Assembly (NCBI RefSeq): GCF_047730085.1 | Contig: NZ_CP159830.1 | Location: 2,728,001 to 2,792,000 of the forward strand | Direction of reading: 5' to 3' | Origin: Njordibacter sp937773555 | Lineage (GTDB): Bacteria; Pseudomonadota; Gammaproteobacteria; Pseudomonadales; Balneatricaceae | Length of the DNA stretch: 64,000 bases | Shown: in pieces, positions 26,066-36,300 of the stretch | How the letters are laid out: each line of letters begins with the position of its first letter | Position numbering within the stretch: position 1 is the stretch's first letter | Notes under the pieces: generated by a model | The model's input: only the letters and a program-made list of their open reading frames with translations | Told to the model about the DNA's origin: nothing | Databases searched by the model: none | Program-made: the position numbers and the translations under genes

Positions 26066-28291
26066 ATGGATGTTTCTCGCCTTTTAGATGAACTCAACAG
26101 CTCACAACGTGAGGCTGTTGCTGCGCCTGAAGAAAACTTACTAATATTGGCAGGCGCTGGCAGTGGTAAAACCCGTGTACTGGTGCATCGGATTGCATGG
26201 CTAATCGAAGCAGAGAATATTTCTCCTTGGTCCATTATGGCGGTTACTTTTACCAATAAAGCGGCACGAGAAATGCGTGCTCGTATCGAAAGCCTCATGG
26301 GCCTAGATACACAGCAATTGTGGGTGGGTACATTCCATGGTTTGGCTCATCGATTACTGCGCCGCCACTGGCAAGAAGCCGGCTTACAAAAAGAATTTCA
26401 AATTTTAGATAGCGATGACCAACTCAGCATCCTTAAAAGGCTGTGCAAAGAAATGCAGCTAGACGAGAGCCGATGGCCTGTTCGCCAGTTTCAACAATTT
26501 ATTAATGGCTGTAAAGATGAAGGCAAACGTGCACAACACATAGAAACCCATGGTGACTTTCAACTGGACACGCAGGTAAAAGTGTATGCAGCCTACCATC
26601 AGGCTTGCGAGCGTGCTGGATTAGTAGATTTTGGCGAGCTACTGCTTCGTAGCCACGAGTTATGGCTCAATAACAGTGCTTTATTGGCCCACTACCAAGG
26701 CCGCTTTAAACATATGCTGGTGGACGAGTTTCAAGACACCAATACCATTCAATATGCTTGGCTTAGGGTATTGTCTGGCTCTGCCGCTAAAGTAATGGCA
26801 GTGGGTGATGACGACCAATCAATATATGGTTGGCGTGGTGCAAAAATAGAAAACATCCAACACTTTGAGCGCGATTTTGGTAATGCCATTACCGTTCGCT
26901 TAGAGCAAAACTATCGCTCTACTGGCACTATACTTAAAGCAGCAAATGGCGTTATTTCAAACAACAGTGGCCGCCTTGGCAAAAATCTATGGACCGACGG
27001 TAAGGATGGCGAACCCATCGCACTGTATGCTGCATTTAATGAAATGGATGAGGCGCGCTTCATCGTTGATCAGATTGATCAGTGGCAAAAAGATGGTGGT
27101 CTACGTGCCGAATGTGCCATTCTTTATCGCTCTAACGCCCAGTCTCGTGTATTAGAAGAAGCATTAATTCGGGCACAAATGCCTTATCGCATTTATGGTG
27201 GCCAACGTTTCTATGATCGCCTAGAAATCCGTAATGCCTTGGCTTATTTGCGGCTTATTAAAAACCGTAATGACGATGCCGCAATGGAGCGGGTATTCAA
27301 TGTGCCTACCCGAGGAGTAGGCGCGGCAACTGTGGCTAAAATTCGCCAAAACGCCCGTACAGAAGGCTGCTCAATGTGGGACAGCACCAACCAAACTCTT
27401 GGCCATAGCTCACTGCCTGCGCGCGCGCACAATGCCATTGAAAGCTTCGTTAACCTTATCAACCGACTGGATGAAGAAACCAGCGAAATCGCCTTGCATG
27501 AAATGGTGGATCTGGTTATCCAGCAATCTGGCTTAGTACAGCACCACCTTAAAGAGAAAGGTGAAAAGGCCCAAACACGTATAGAAAACCTTAAAGAGCT
27601 AGTGAGTGCCGCCAAAGAATTCGCCAACTCTTGGAACCCAGTTCAGGAGTCTAACGACCCTGATGGCGAGCTAGACCCAGTGGCTACTACCCCATTAGCA
27701 GCCATGCTAGATCAAGCGGCGCTTGATGCTGGAGAACAACAAGCTGATGAATCAGAAGATAGTGTGCAATTAATGACCTTGCACTCAGCCAAAGGCCTTG
27801 AGTTTCCAGTGGTATTTTTAGGGGGTGTTGAAGAAGGCTTATTTCCTCACAAAATGTCACTTGAAGAAGGAGATCGTTTAGAAGAAGAGCGCCGCCTTTG
27901 TTATGTGGGCATTACTCGCGCTATGCAAAAACTGTTTATTTCCTATGCTGAAAGCCGCCGCTTACATGGCCAAGAAACCTTCAACCGGCCCTCACGCTTT
28001 ATTGCCGAAGTGCCAGAAGGTTTAATGAACGAAGTGCGACTTAAGTCGAGCATTAGCAGACCAGTCACTGCCAGACCCACCCCAACCAAAAAGTATGACC
28101 GTTGGGGTCGTCATCAAGTGCTAGAAACCCCCGTGGTTGCCTTAGGTCAAAATGTACGACACCCTTTATTTGGGATAGGCACCGTAGTAAATTCTGAAGG
28201 ATCTGGCCCTCAGGCACGGGTGCAAGTGAACTTTGAAAACCAAGGCAGCAAATGGCTAGTGTTAGCCTATGCGAAGCTAGAAAACCTATAG
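26066..28291 (+). CDS. uvrD: DNA helicase II UvrD
   Basis: The 741-residue superfamily 1A helicase has Walker A GAGSGKT (30-36), motif Ia VTFTNKAAREMRARI, DEFQDTN (motif II), DDDQSIYGWRGA (motif III), LEQNYRST (motif IV), LMTLHSAKGLEFPVVFLGG (motif V) and YVGITRAM (motif VI). The C-terminal Tudor-like segment (FGIGTVVNSEGSGPQARVQV) is typical of UvrD/PcrA. It acts in nucleotide excision and mismatch repair. No LexA box is seen upstream. It starts a two-gene run with selO. Confidence 0.94.
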   Translation: MDVSRLLDELNSSQREAVAAPEENLLILAGAGSGKTRVLVHRIAWLIEAENISPWSIMAVTFTNKAAREMRARIESLMGLDTQQLWVGTFHGLAHRLLRRHWQEAGLQKEFQILDSDDQLSILKRLCKEMQLDESRWPVRQFQQFINGCKDEGKRAQHIETHGDFQLDTQVKVYAAYHQACERAGLVDFGELLLRSHELWLNNSALLAHYQGRFKHMLVDEFQDTNTIQYAWLRVLSGSAAKVMAVGDDDQSIYGWRGAKIENIQHFERDFGNAITVRLEQNYRSTGTILKAANGVISNNSGRLGKNLWTDGKDGEPIALYAAFNEMDEARFIVDQIDQWQKDGGLRAECAILYRSNAQSRVLEEALIRAQMPYRIYGGQRFYDRLEIRNALAYLRLIKNRNDDAAMERVFNVPTRGVGAATVAKIRQNARTEGCSMWDSTNQTLGHSSLPARAHNAIESFVNLINRLDEETSEIALHEMVDLVIQQSGLVQHHLKEKGEKAQTRIENLKELVSAAKEFANSWNPVQESNDPDGELDPVATTPLAAMLDQAALDAGEQQADESEDSVQLMTLHSAKGLEFPVVFLGGVEEGLFPHKMSLEEGDRLEEERRLCYVGITRAMQKLFISYAESRRLHGQETFNRPSRFIAEVPEGLMNEVRLKSSISRPVTARPTPTKKYDRWGRHQVLETPVVALGQNVRHPLFGIGTVVNSEGSGPQARVQVNFENQGSKWLVLAYAKLENL

Positions 28292-28300
28292 GTATAAACA

Positions 28301-29794
28301 ATGAACACCCCAACCCCCGCCGCGAGCCCACAATTTGATACCACCTTTGCTAGCCTGCCAGAGCGTTTTTATAGCTATGCAAAACCCGTTCGCGTGGCTA
28401 ATGCGGCACCTATTATCCAAAACCCAGCCCTTGCCAAAGAGCTAGGCATAGACCCTCAATGGCTAGCCTCTGATGAAGCCCTGCAAGTGCTGGCTGGCAA
28501 TCAAACCGCCATGGGTTCCGCACCTATGGCTCAAGCCTATGCGGGCCACCAATTTGGTTCGTTTAACCCTCAATTAGGTGATGGCAGGGCTCATCTTTTA
28601 GGTGAAATTGTTTCACCAAGTGGCGAGCGTTTTGACTTGCAGCTTAAAGGCTCTGGGCCAACACCCTATTCTCGTCGGGGCGATGGGCGCTCACCGTTGG
28701 GCCCAGTGCTAAGGGAATACCTGCTTAGTGAAGCGATGGCAGCTTTAGGCGTACCGACGACCCGCAGCCTTGCTGCTGTGGCAACAGGCGAAACAGTAAT
28801 GCGCCAAAGCCCTGCACCAGGTGCTGTATTAACTCGTATTGCACCCAGTCACATACGCGTTGGTAGCTTTGAAAATTTTGCCATGCAAGGCGATGAAGAT
28901 GGCGTTAAAACACTAGCAGATTACTGCCTTTCGCGGCATTTTCCACATTTAATAAAGCAGCCACAGCCATACTTGGCATTACTCAATGAAGTGATAGAGC
29001 GCCAAGCCAAACTCATTGCTCAATGGCAAGGGTTTGGCTTTATTCATGGCGTAATGAACACTGATAACGTGCTCATTTGTGGTGCCACAGTCGACTATGG
29101 CCCCTGTGCTTTTATGGACGAGTTTAACCCTGATAAGGTGTTTAGTTCTATTGATCGCCAAGGCCGCTACCGTTATAACCAACAGCCTGGCATAGGCCAA
29201 TGGAATGTCACCCGTCTGGCGCAAGCACTGTTGCCAATTTTGAATACAAATAGTGACCAGGCACTAGTAGATGCACAACAAGCACTTGATGACTATGCAA
29301 AGCATTATGGTATGGCATATCAACGTATAATGAGTAATAAGCTGGGTATGGGTGAGCCACAACCTGGCGATCAAGTATTAACGCAGCAACTCTTGGCCGT
29401 TATGGCTGAGCAGCAGCTAGATTTTACTTTGTGCTTTAGGTATTTGGTGGATCAAATAGCCACACCCACACAGCACCAGGCCATTGGCGACGCCTTTATT
29501 GCTCCTCACGAGTTATCTGTGTGGCTACAACAATGGCAGCAACGCTTAAGCACAGATCTGCAAACCAAGGAGCAACGCTACGAGCAAATGAACCGGGCTA
29601 ATCCAGCATTTATTGCCCGTAATCATCAGGTTGAGTTGGTTATAAGAGCCGCCGAAGACATGGGCGATTACCAGCCCTTTTACGCCTTGTTAAAGGTGGT
29701 CCAGTCTCCTTGTAATTACCAGAAAAAACTAAAATCATTTGCCCTTGCACCCATGCCCCAAGAGGCTGTGCAGCATACTTTTTGTGGCACTTAG
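28301..29794 (+). CDS. selO: Protein adenylyltransferase SelO (YdiU)
   Basis: The 497-residue SelO pseudokinase-fold protein transfers AMP to protein Ser, Thr or Tyr. Visible signatures are AQAYAGHQFGSFNPQLGDGR, LKGSGPTPYSRRGDGRSPLG (nucleotide-binding), GFIHGVMNTDNVLICG (catalytic/metal loop) and YGPCAFMDEF. The C-terminus ends FCGT with a cysteine and no in-frame TGA, so this copy is not a selenoprotein. In E. coli it modifies proteins during oxidative stress. It lies 9 nt after uvrD. Confidence 0.93.
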   Translation: MNTPTPAASPQFDTTFASLPERFYSYAKPVRVANAAPIIQNPALAKELGIDPQWLASDEALQVLAGNQTAMGSAPMAQAYAGHQFGSFNPQLGDGRAHLLGEIVSPSGERFDLQLKGSGPTPYSRRGDGRSPLGPVLREYLLSEAMAALGVPTTRSLAAVATGETVMRQSPAPGAVLTRIAPSHIRVGSFENFAMQGDEDGVKTLADYCLSRHFPHLIKQPQPYLALLNEVIERQAKLIAQWQGFGFIHGVMNTDNVLICGATVDYGPCAFMDEFNPDKVFSSIDRQGRYRYNQQPGIGQWNVTRLAQALLPILNTNSDQALVDAQQALDDYAKHYGMAYQRIMSNKLGMGEPQPGDQVLTQQLLAVMAEQQLDFTLCFRYLVDQIATPTQHQAIGDAFIAPHELSVWLQQWQQRLSTDLQTKEQRYEQMNRANPAFIARNHQVELVIRAAEDMGDYQPFYALLKVVQSPCNYQKKLKSFALAPMPQEAVQHTFCGT

Positions 29795-29835
29795 CCGCGC
29801 CCACAGGCAATAGAATCGGCAGTTAAAGTGCCTAC

Positions 29836-30270
29836 CTACACCTCTAATAAAAATGTGACTGGGCCATCATTAGTAAGACTGACCTGCATATCGGCGCCAA
29901 ACCTTCCTGTAGCCACAGGAAGGTTTTCCTTTGCTTTGGCTACAAAGTAATCATACATTTCTTCACCAAGGGCTGGAGTAGCAGCACTAGAGAAGCCAGG
30001 CCTTAAACCTTTTTTGGTATCCGCGACTAAGGTGAACTGACTAATAATAAGTATATTGCCACCCACCTGTTGTACATTGTGGTTCATTTTTCCATTTGCG
30101 TCAGCAAAAAAACGATAGTGAAGCACTTTGTGTAATAGCTGGTCTACTTTAGCTTGGTTGTCGTTTTTATCCACACCCAATAGCAACATAATGCCGTGAT
30201 CAATCTGGCCAATGCATTGGCCTTCCACTTCTACTTTGGCTTGGGTAACTCGCTGCATTAGGGCTTTCAT
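29836..30270 (-). CDS. dtd: D-aminoacyl-tRNA deacylase
   Basis: The 144-residue protein has the two DTD hallmarks: SQFTLVADT with the catalytic Thr region, and the cis-proline-type NDGPVTF near the C-terminus. DTD removes D-amino acids and glycine mischarged on tRNA. The start overlaps the stop of the upstream DUF1989 gene by 4 nt. A 7-bp inverted repeat (GGCACTT at 29786, AAGTGCC at 29826) lies between selO and dtd and may serve as a weak shared 3' hairpin. Confidence 0.95.
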   Translation of the reverse strand: MKALMQRVTQAKVEVEGQCIGQIDHGIMLLLGVDKNDNQAKVDQLLHKVLHYRFFADANGKMNHNVQQVGGNILIISQFTLVADTKKGLRPGFSSAATPALGEEMYDYFVAKAKENLPVATGRFGADMQVSLTNDGPVTFLLEV

Positions 30271-31139
30271 GAGTCATGATCCAAGCCATGGTTGCGACTA
30301 TAGCCATTGACGCGAGGGCTAGACCAACCCTTCAAAGTCTCTGGCTTTGGCTGATATATTTCCACTTTGAGTGGGTAACACTTGGATGTATTACTAGAAT
30401 GCTCGCTACTACAATCACCACCTGGGCAGGCTGATAGAGCACCTAACAAATCAATTTCTGCAAACAGGGTCAAATGATCCCCAGGCCTTACTGGGCTGGC
30501 TTTCATGAAATATTGATGCGTATCTTTACTAAACCCTGTGCACATAAACACATTTAGCACATCGTGTACTATGGCCTCTGCGGTATCCAGGGGTAGCTGA
30601 GTGTGAGCTAACATCGCTCGAGTAAGGTTGGAGTGGCAGCAATAATGGTACTCGTGCTGACCTAAAGCCTCATTGGTATAGGGGTCACATCGGGTGCCAA
30701 TCACATCGTGCACGCTACCCCCAAAGCTATCCCAACCATACCAATCTAGCGTGTCATCAATCACGGTAGCCATGGGCCTTAGGTAGGGCAAATTACTCCA
30801 TAATTTATCCCCCGTGCTCACATGAGTGCCGTGTAAAGCCCGGGTTTTACCACTAAAAAACCGTTCGTTTAAGTTGTCTTTGTGCCATAGGTTTAAATCC
30901 CCTACTTGAGGGCCTTCTACACTGACAATACGAAATACATGTCCCTTTGGCACTACGAAGCTGCGCGCGTCCCTAGCAGGGATAGTAATGCAATCCACAA
31001 GCGTCATGCCTTGCTGTAAGTTGCTGTAAAATGCCTCATCGAAGGCAGGTAGGGTATCATTGGGATAACACACCACTGGCGCTATATCCAAGCGCTGCTG
31101 GGCGTCTGCTGGTGGTGCATAGTGAGGTGTGTTTTTCAT
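30267..31139 (-). CDS. DUF1989 / urea carboxylase-associated family protein
   Basis: The 290-residue protein has the DUF1989 signature: GDLNLWHKDNLNERFFSGKT, then VIGTRCDPYTNE with a conserved Cys, then HSNLTRAMLAHT and LNVFMCTGF. A second Cys region, LSACPGGDCSSEH, is the usual family ending and may bind a metal. In many bacteria relatives sit with urea carboxylase or amino-acid and guanidine genes, but none is here. It is coupled to dtd. Function unknown. Confidence 0.82.
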   Translation of the reverse strand: MKNTPHYAPPADAQQRLDIAPVVCYPNDTLPAFDEAFYSNLQQGMTLVDCITIPARDARSFVVPKGHVFRIVSVEGPQVGDLNLWHKDNLNERFFSGKTRALHGTHVSTGDKLWSNLPYLRPMATVIDDTLDWYGWDSFGGSVHDVIGTRCDPYTNEALGQHEYHYCCHSNLTRAMLAHTQLPLDTAEAIVHDVLNVFMCTGFSKDTHQYFMKASPVRPGDHLTLFAEIDLLGALSACPGGDCSSEHSSNTSKCYPLKVEIYQPKPETLKGWSSPRVNGYSRNHGLDHDS

Positions 31140-31269
31140 CGTTTGGCCTTATTAAAATGGATGCCTTTAAGCAAACTTAATCACAAGTTTGCCAAAAATT
31201 TCGACATACTTTAAAAATAAAGTTAATATAAAACATGGGCTTAACAGCATTAAGTGGGTTTTAAGCACC

Positions 31270-31479
31270 CTACCACCACCCCAACGTCCTTCCATTACCA
31301 GCAATAATAAGAACACAGGTTACCACATGTAAAACTATCCAGAACGTTCTGAAAGCTAATGCTTTTTTGACATCAGTTTGAGCTATTGGCAGGAACTCTG
31401 GCTTGTCTTCGTCACTTACACCAATAGGCATACCAACTGTTCTGGCCCATACTTTTAAAAATCTTCGTTGACCACTCAT
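31270..31479 (-). CDS. Small single-pass membrane protein, 69 aa
   Basis: A basic N-terminal region (MSGQRRFLKVWARTVGMPIG), an acidic linker (SDEDKPEFLPIA) and one hydrophobic helix (FWIVLHVVTCVLIIAG) end in GRTLGWW. The ordered layout suggests a real protein, although the ribosome-binding site is poor and I do not recognise the family. The flanking gap 31480-31760 has no supported gene. Confidence 0.6.
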   Translation of the reverse strand: MSGQRRFLKVWARTVGMPIGVSDEDKPEFLPIAQTDVKKALAFRTFWIVLHVVTCVLIIAGNGRTLGWW

Positions 31480-31760
31480 ATGTGTATTTTTCAGTTGTAA
31501 ATTTTAGACTTTAAGGTAATTTTAACTTAGTTTAAAGCTAAATTTCACTTCACTAATAAAGTGGTCCTTGTGGCACCCAGCATTAAGTTTAGGCACTTTA
31601 GCCTACATGGGTATGCACAGTAGAAGTTTACTGCGGGTCAGAAGCGCCAGCATCATGCTCCAGCCATTGCTATGCCGACACAGTCTCATTATCAGTGGCG
31701 ACCTCTTGAACAAGAGAACCATCAGACAGGGCCAGTGTCTCACCCTTTAAATAAGTAGAG

Positions 31761-33296
31761 TTACCCTATGGGTTGGATAAAGTGATGCTTATATTCAAGG
31801 CGAAGTTCGTTCTTTAAAACTTTACCCATGGTATTTCTTGGCAATTGTTCCACGAAAAAAATGGCCTTAGGCCGCTTGTATGATGCTAGCTTTTGTTTCA
31901 GACTAATTTTTAAGTCACTCTCATTAATACTGCCCTGCAATGCAAGCACCACAACGGCTAACACGCCTTCACCAAAATCTGGATGCGGCGCACCAATCAC
32001 TGCCGATTCGTAGACTCCCTCTAAGTCGTCCAATACAACTTCTATTTCTTTAGGGTAAATATTATACCCCCCAGAAATAATGAGGTCCTTAGACCTCCCC
32101 ACAATAGATAGGTAATTTTCATTATCCATTATGCCAATATCACCTGTTATAAAAAATCCATCTTGACGGAATTCTTGTTTAGTTTTTTCAGGCATTTGCC
32201 AATACCCCTTAAACACATTAGGGCCTCGTATTTCAACAGATCCAGTCTCACCCCGAGGTAATTCTTTACCCGTATCTGCATCTGCAATACGCACTTCCAC
32301 CCCCGGCAGCGGCATTCCTACCGAGCCTGCACGTCGTTCACCTAGATACGGATTAGACGTATTCATATTGGTCTCTGTCATGCCATAACGCTCTAAAATT
32401 GCAGTGCCAGTAATAGTTTGCCATTGCTGATGAGTTTCTGCTAATAAGGGGGCAGAACCGGAAACAAATAACCTCATATTGGCAATGACCTCAGGGTTAA
32501 GGTTGGCAGACTCTAGTAACCTAACGTAAAAAGTAGGCACCCCCATGAGCACAGTGGCTTTGTGCATCACAGATATAATCACTTCACTGTCAAACCGAGG
32601 CATAAGTAACATTGAAGACCCTGTGCATAGGGTAATATTAATGGCCACAAATAATCCATGGATATGGAAAATCGGCAGCGCATGAATCAACACATCACTG
32701 CTCTTAAAATGCCAGCATTCTTGCAACGATTGGGCATTAGATACAAGATTGCCATGAGTAAGCATGGCACCCTTAGAGCGACCTGTGGTTCCTGATGTAT
32801 ACAGAAATGAGGCTAGGTCATCTTTGGTTCGAGCGACCACATTAAATTTTTCCGTTGACGAAGGTAATGTATCGATCAGGGTCCCTTCACTATGAGCTGA
32901 TAGGGTCAGCACCGTGGTTACTCCAGCTTGGTCAGCCAATTCCTGCAGGGCAGGTAGCTTTTCTGGGTCACAGACAAAAATTCGGGGTTTAGCATTATCT
33001 AAGAAATATTCAAGCTCTGAGGGGGTGTACGCTGTATTTAGAGGCAGAAAGATGCCTCCTGCTAGTATGGTTCCTAAATACAATTGTATCGATTCCATGG
33101 ATTTCTCAACCTGCACAGCAACACAGTCTCCAGGTTTTAGGCCGGCCGCCTGCAGAGCAATAGCATGCTTTTCAGCAGTCTCAAACATCTCCCCATAGGA
33201 TACGATTTTGCCATTTAGATCTTCTGCACACACGGAATCATTACGACCTACCGAAGCAGACCTTAAATGGTGGGCAAGATAATTAGTGTCATACAT
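31761..33296 (-). CDS. matB: Malonyl-CoA synthetase (MatB-like acyl-CoA synthetase)
   Basis: The 511-residue ANL-superfamily ligase has the ATP loop LYTSGTTGRSKGAMLTHGNL, YGMTETNMNTSNPYLGERR, the hinge GRSKDLIISGGYNIYPKEIE and the catalytic Lys in PRNTMGKVLKNELR. The text around HGLFVAINITLCTGSSMLL and YGMTETNMNTSNPY is like MatB, which makes malonyl-CoA from malonate, ATP and CoA. The start at 33296 is 9 nt after GAGG. It belongs to a unit with a maleate isomerase and a TRAP transporter. Other short diacids are possible substrates. Confidence 0.82.
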   Translation of the reverse strand: MYDTNYLAHHLRSASVGRNDSVCAEDLNGKIVSYGEMFETAEKHAIALQAAGLKPGDCVAVQVEKSMESIQLYLGTILAGGIFLPLNTAYTPSELEYFLDNAKPRIFVCDPEKLPALQELADQAGVTTVLTLSAHSEGTLIDTLPSSTEKFNVVARTKDDLASFLYTSGTTGRSKGAMLTHGNLVSNAQSLQECWHFKSSDVLIHALPIFHIHGLFVAINITLCTGSSMLLMPRFDSEVIISVMHKATVLMGVPTFYVRLLESANLNPEVIANMRLFVSGSAPLLAETHQQWQTITGTAILERYGMTETNMNTSNPYLGERRAGSVGMPLPGVEVRIADADTGKELPRGETGSVEIRGPNVFKGYWQMPEKTKQEFRQDGFFITGDIGIMDNENYLSIVGRSKDLIISGGYNIYPKEIEVVLDDLEGVYESAVIGAPHPDFGEGVLAVVVLALQGSINESDLKISLKQKLASYKRPKAIFFVEQLPRNTMGKVLKNELRLEYKHHFIQPIG

Positions 33297-33469
33297 TGGC
33301 CATGTCCTCAAAAATTATATTTAACAAGCCTACCCACCAGATCTGCAAAAATAGTAGTTTAGTTATAAGCGGGTGCTTCCTAACTTTGTTCACTCATATT
33401 GAAATTAAAAAGGCTAACCATAACCCCCAAAAAATTTTTAGCCTAACTCTACTAGTGTCTGCCTGAGTA

Positions 33470-34228
33470 TTATTTTTGACTAAGAAGGTAGCCACCACCT
33501 GGGGCTATAGGATCAAGTTTTAAGGTATTTAAAATTTCGTAAGTCGTTGCAACAGCTGCTGAAATTGTAGGAATGCCTGACGCTTTCTCAATTTTTTCAA
33601 TGGACGGTAAAGAAGGCATCTGCACGCAGGCAGATGCAACAATGGCATCCACACCAGTAACGTCTAATCGTTTCCAAAGCTCAGCAGGGGCATTAGGATC
33701 CTGGGCTGCAACTTGCAAATTATTTTGAATTTCAAGCGCCATAAAATCTTGTACTTCAATACCTTCACTTTCAATATAATCCACCACCATTTTAGTGAGC
33801 GGTTTCATATATGGACAGATCATGGACACCTTTTTAGCCCCCATAGCATGCAGTGAATCAACTAAGGCCCCTGCCGAACTTACTATAGGAGTAGGCAGTC
33901 CATTGGCCACACATGCATCATAAAGCCTCTTTTGTGACACTTTATGATAGCCTACACCACGGCTCATAATGGCTACTAGGCAAGCATATGCCTGTACCTC
34001 AACAGCAGCATCTGATAATTCAACGGCACAACGCAAACTGTCGTCATCCATGCGTTCCAACTCTTCTTTTGAAACGTTTTTCATACGCATTCTTGAAGAA
34101 TGAAAAGTAAAGCGATCAGGAAGAATTTGTTCACGGGCATGCAATAATGCAGGAATTTCCGTTTCCATGGTCACATTTGAGCTAGGCACAATGAGTCCAA
34201 TACGGCGATACAAATTAGGTGGGTTCAT
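33470..34228 (-). CDS. maiA: Maleate cis-trans isomerase
   Basis: The 252-residue Asp/Glu racemase-superfamily protein has both cysteines expected for maleate isomerase: Cys83 (YACLVAIM) and Cys201 (VASACVQMPSLP). It also has the N-terminal PSSNVTMETEIP and ICPYMKPLTKMVVDYIESEG. Arylmalonate decarboxylases of the same family lack the first cysteine. The enzyme converts maleate to fumarate without cofactor. The ATG at 34228 is preferred over a TTG at 34300. It lies between the TRAP genes and matB. Confidence 0.87.
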   Translation of the reverse strand: MNPPNLYRRIGLIVPSSNVTMETEIPALLHAREQILPDRFTFHSSRMRMKNVSKEELERMDDDSLRCAVELSDAAVEVQAYACLVAIMSRGVGYHKVSQKRLYDACVANGLPTPIVSSAGALVDSLHAMGAKKVSMICPYMKPLTKMVVDYIESEGIEVQDFMALEIQNNLQVAAQDPNAPAELWKRLDVTGVDAIVASACVQMPSLPSIEKIEKASGIPTISAAVATTYEILNTLKLDPIAPGGGYLLSQK

Positions 34229-34343
34229 AAAGGTTAAATCCAAAGTAAAGCGTTTTAGAGAGGTTTTGATTAATTCAGGACGATGTGGGTTACCAAACAA
34301 GGCCCTAACAATTCTGAGGTGAAAAGTTAGAGCAAGTCTTAAA

Positions 34344-35660
34344 TCATAACGATGACCCCATTAACGTATTAGGTAACCAGGTTGCAAGGCTTGGCATTAG
34401 ACAGAGTAATAAAATAGCCACCACCATACAGCCGACAAAAGGCAACGAGCCAAGCAAAACAGATTTCAAAGGTATCTGAGGCGCAATCCCATTAATGACA
34501 TAGAGGTTTAAGCCCACCGGGGGCGAGATTAAACCAATTTCCATATTAATGGTCAGCACTACCGCAAACCAGATAGGGTCAAATCCAGCATTCACTATGA
34601 TAGGTAGCAATATAGGTGATGCCATTAAAATGACCGCAACAGGGGGTAAAAAGAAACCAGCAATAAGTAGGAAAATATTGATGATAATCATCAAGTACCA
34701 TCGATTGATATCAAGCGTGCCAATCCACTCTGCAATAGATTGAGTGATAAATAGGCTAGATAACATATATGAAAATACACCTGCTGCTGCGATGATAAAT
34801 AGAATCATCACACTCTCTTTAGTACTGTCTCGAAACACAACCCATAAGTCTTTTGGACTAGTTAAGCGATAAATAACCATAGCAATAACAAGGCAGAGTA
34901 AAGCCCCCACTGCGGCTGTTTCGGAAGGTGTCGCAACACCGCCGTACATTGAATAGAGCACGCCCACAATAATGAGAATAAAAGGCAATACCCGTGGCAA
35001 AATTTCAAATTTTTCACGCCAGCTGTAAACAGTCTTAACCATTAATGCCTGATTACCAGAGCGCCAAGTGGCGTAAATTGACCAGGCCATAAATAAGGTT
35101 ACTAGCATCAGCCCTGGAATGACTCCCGCTAAAAATAGGCGACCAATAGATGTCTCAGTAGCAATGCCGTAAACAATCATAGTGACTGACGGCGGAATTA
35201 AGATACCCAAGGTACCGCCAGCTGCAATAGAGCCCGCAGCAATACCCTCTGGATAGCCACGTTTGAGCATTTCTGGAATGCCCATTTTACCAATGGCTGC
35301 GCAGGTTGCTGGGCTAGAACCAGACATAGCAGCAAACATTGCACAGGCGCCTAGATTAGAAATCACTAATCCGCCTGGTACTCGGGTCAACCAGCGTTCC
35401 AGCGCTTCATAAAGGTCTGCACCTGCTCTAGTTGATGAAATAGATGCGCCCATAATAATAAACATGGGAATTGATAAGAGTGCAAAGCTGTCAAGCTTTC
35501 CAAAGAATATTTCTGGCATTAATGCCAACGATGGTGCGCCATCAAATATCAAAATAAATAAGCCAGAGACTACCAGCAATCCAATGCCTACAGAGATACC
35601 TGAAAAGAGTATTAAAATAGTACTGGCACCCACCAAGGCACCTAACAGTAGAGGATCCAT
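34344..35660 (-). CDS. dctM: TRAP transporter large permease (DctM)
   Basis: At 438 residues it is a normal-length DctM with about 12 membrane helices, SGSSPATCAAIGKMGIPEML, AAGGTLGILIPPSVTMIVYG and LTINMEIGLISPPVGLNLYV. It overlaps the stop of dctQ by one base (TAATG). It works with DctQ and DctP in sodium-driven uptake. Gene context points to malonate, maleate or a related diacid. Confidence 0.92.
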   Translation of the reverse strand: MDPLLLGALVGASTILILFSGISVGIGLLVVSGLFILIFDGAPSLALMPEIFFGKLDSFALLSIPMFIIMGASISSTRAGADLYEALERWLTRVPGGLVISNLGACAMFAAMSGSSPATCAAIGKMGIPEMLKRGYPEGIAAGSIAAGGTLGILIPPSVTMIVYGIATETSIGRLFLAGVIPGLMLVTLFMAWSIYATWRSGNQALMVKTVYSWREKFEILPRVLPFILIIVGVLYSMYGGVATPSETAAVGALLCLVIAMVIYRLTSPKDLWVVFRDSTKESVMILFIIAAAGVFSYMLSSLFITQSIAEWIGTLDINRWYLMIIINIFLLIAGFFLPPVAVILMASPILLPIIVNAGFDPIWFAVVLTINMEIGLISPPVGLNLYVINGIAPQIPLKSVLLGSLPFVGCMVVAILLLCLMPSLATWLPNTLMGSSL

Positions 35661-36214
35661 TAATCTGCTTCCAGGCCAAAAGGCGCTTCAAGTTTTAGTA
35701 CAATAGCAGCTAAGTCAGACGTTAATTGCAGTATGAGTAGGCTAAAGCCAATGGGTAAAGACGAATAGACGATCCACAAAGATGGTGCCCAAACACTGTC
35801 TGAGGTCCAACCTCGGGTAAAGGCTAAATGCCAAAATTCATAACTGAACCACAACATAATTGAAATGGTGAAAATAGAAATTGAGTAGGTGAAGATGGCT
35901 AAGAAATATCTTCCACTTGGGGGTAACATCAGAGGAATTAAATTGACATTAACATGCCCACGCAGTTGCTGGACAAATGGCAGGCCAATTAATGTGGCTG
36001 CAACAATCAAAAATACTACTGCTTCAGTTTGCCAAACAGTTGACCCATTGAGCACGAAGCGCACAAAGATCATTTGGCAGGTAATAGCAATAGCTATAAC
36101 GGTCATTCCAGCTGAGCACCATCCAGACAGGGTAGACAGGAAAGCAACAACTTTAAAGAAAACAGGTTTATGTGTTTTAGCGCGCTCAGCATTACTGTGT
36201 GCATTACCACTCAT
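35660..36214 (-). CDS. dctQ: TRAP transporter small permease (DctQ)
   Basis: 184 residues with four hydrophobic helices and the DctQ patterns CQMIFVRFVLNGSTVWQTEA and LRGHVNVNLIPLMLPPSGR. Both length and text are typical of the family, unlike the enlarged small permease at 23605. It is translationally coupled to dctM. Confidence 0.9.
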   Translation of the reverse strand: MSGNAHSNAERAKTHKPVFFKVVAFLSTLSGWCSAGMTVIAIAITCQMIFVRFVLNGSTVWQTEAVVFLIVAATLIGLPFVQQLRGHVNVNLIPLMLPPSGRYFLAIFTYSISIFTISIMLWFSYEFWHLAFTRGWTSDSVWAPSLWIVYSSLPIGFSLLILQLTSDLAAIVLKLEAPFGLEAD

Positions 36215-36300
36215 TTAATTACCTTTTTTATTAATTTTTGGCCTAACTTAAGGGGCCTTACTTGGCATTGTTCATCCCAAGCAAGGCCTATTAGTTTTTA

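Noticed and set aside
31568..31750. Frames on both strands between the 69-aa membrane gene and matB, including an antisense stretch reading YLKGETLALSDGSLVQEVA
   Set aside because: The stretch looks protein-like but has no start codon, and I could not link it to a family; it may be chance.
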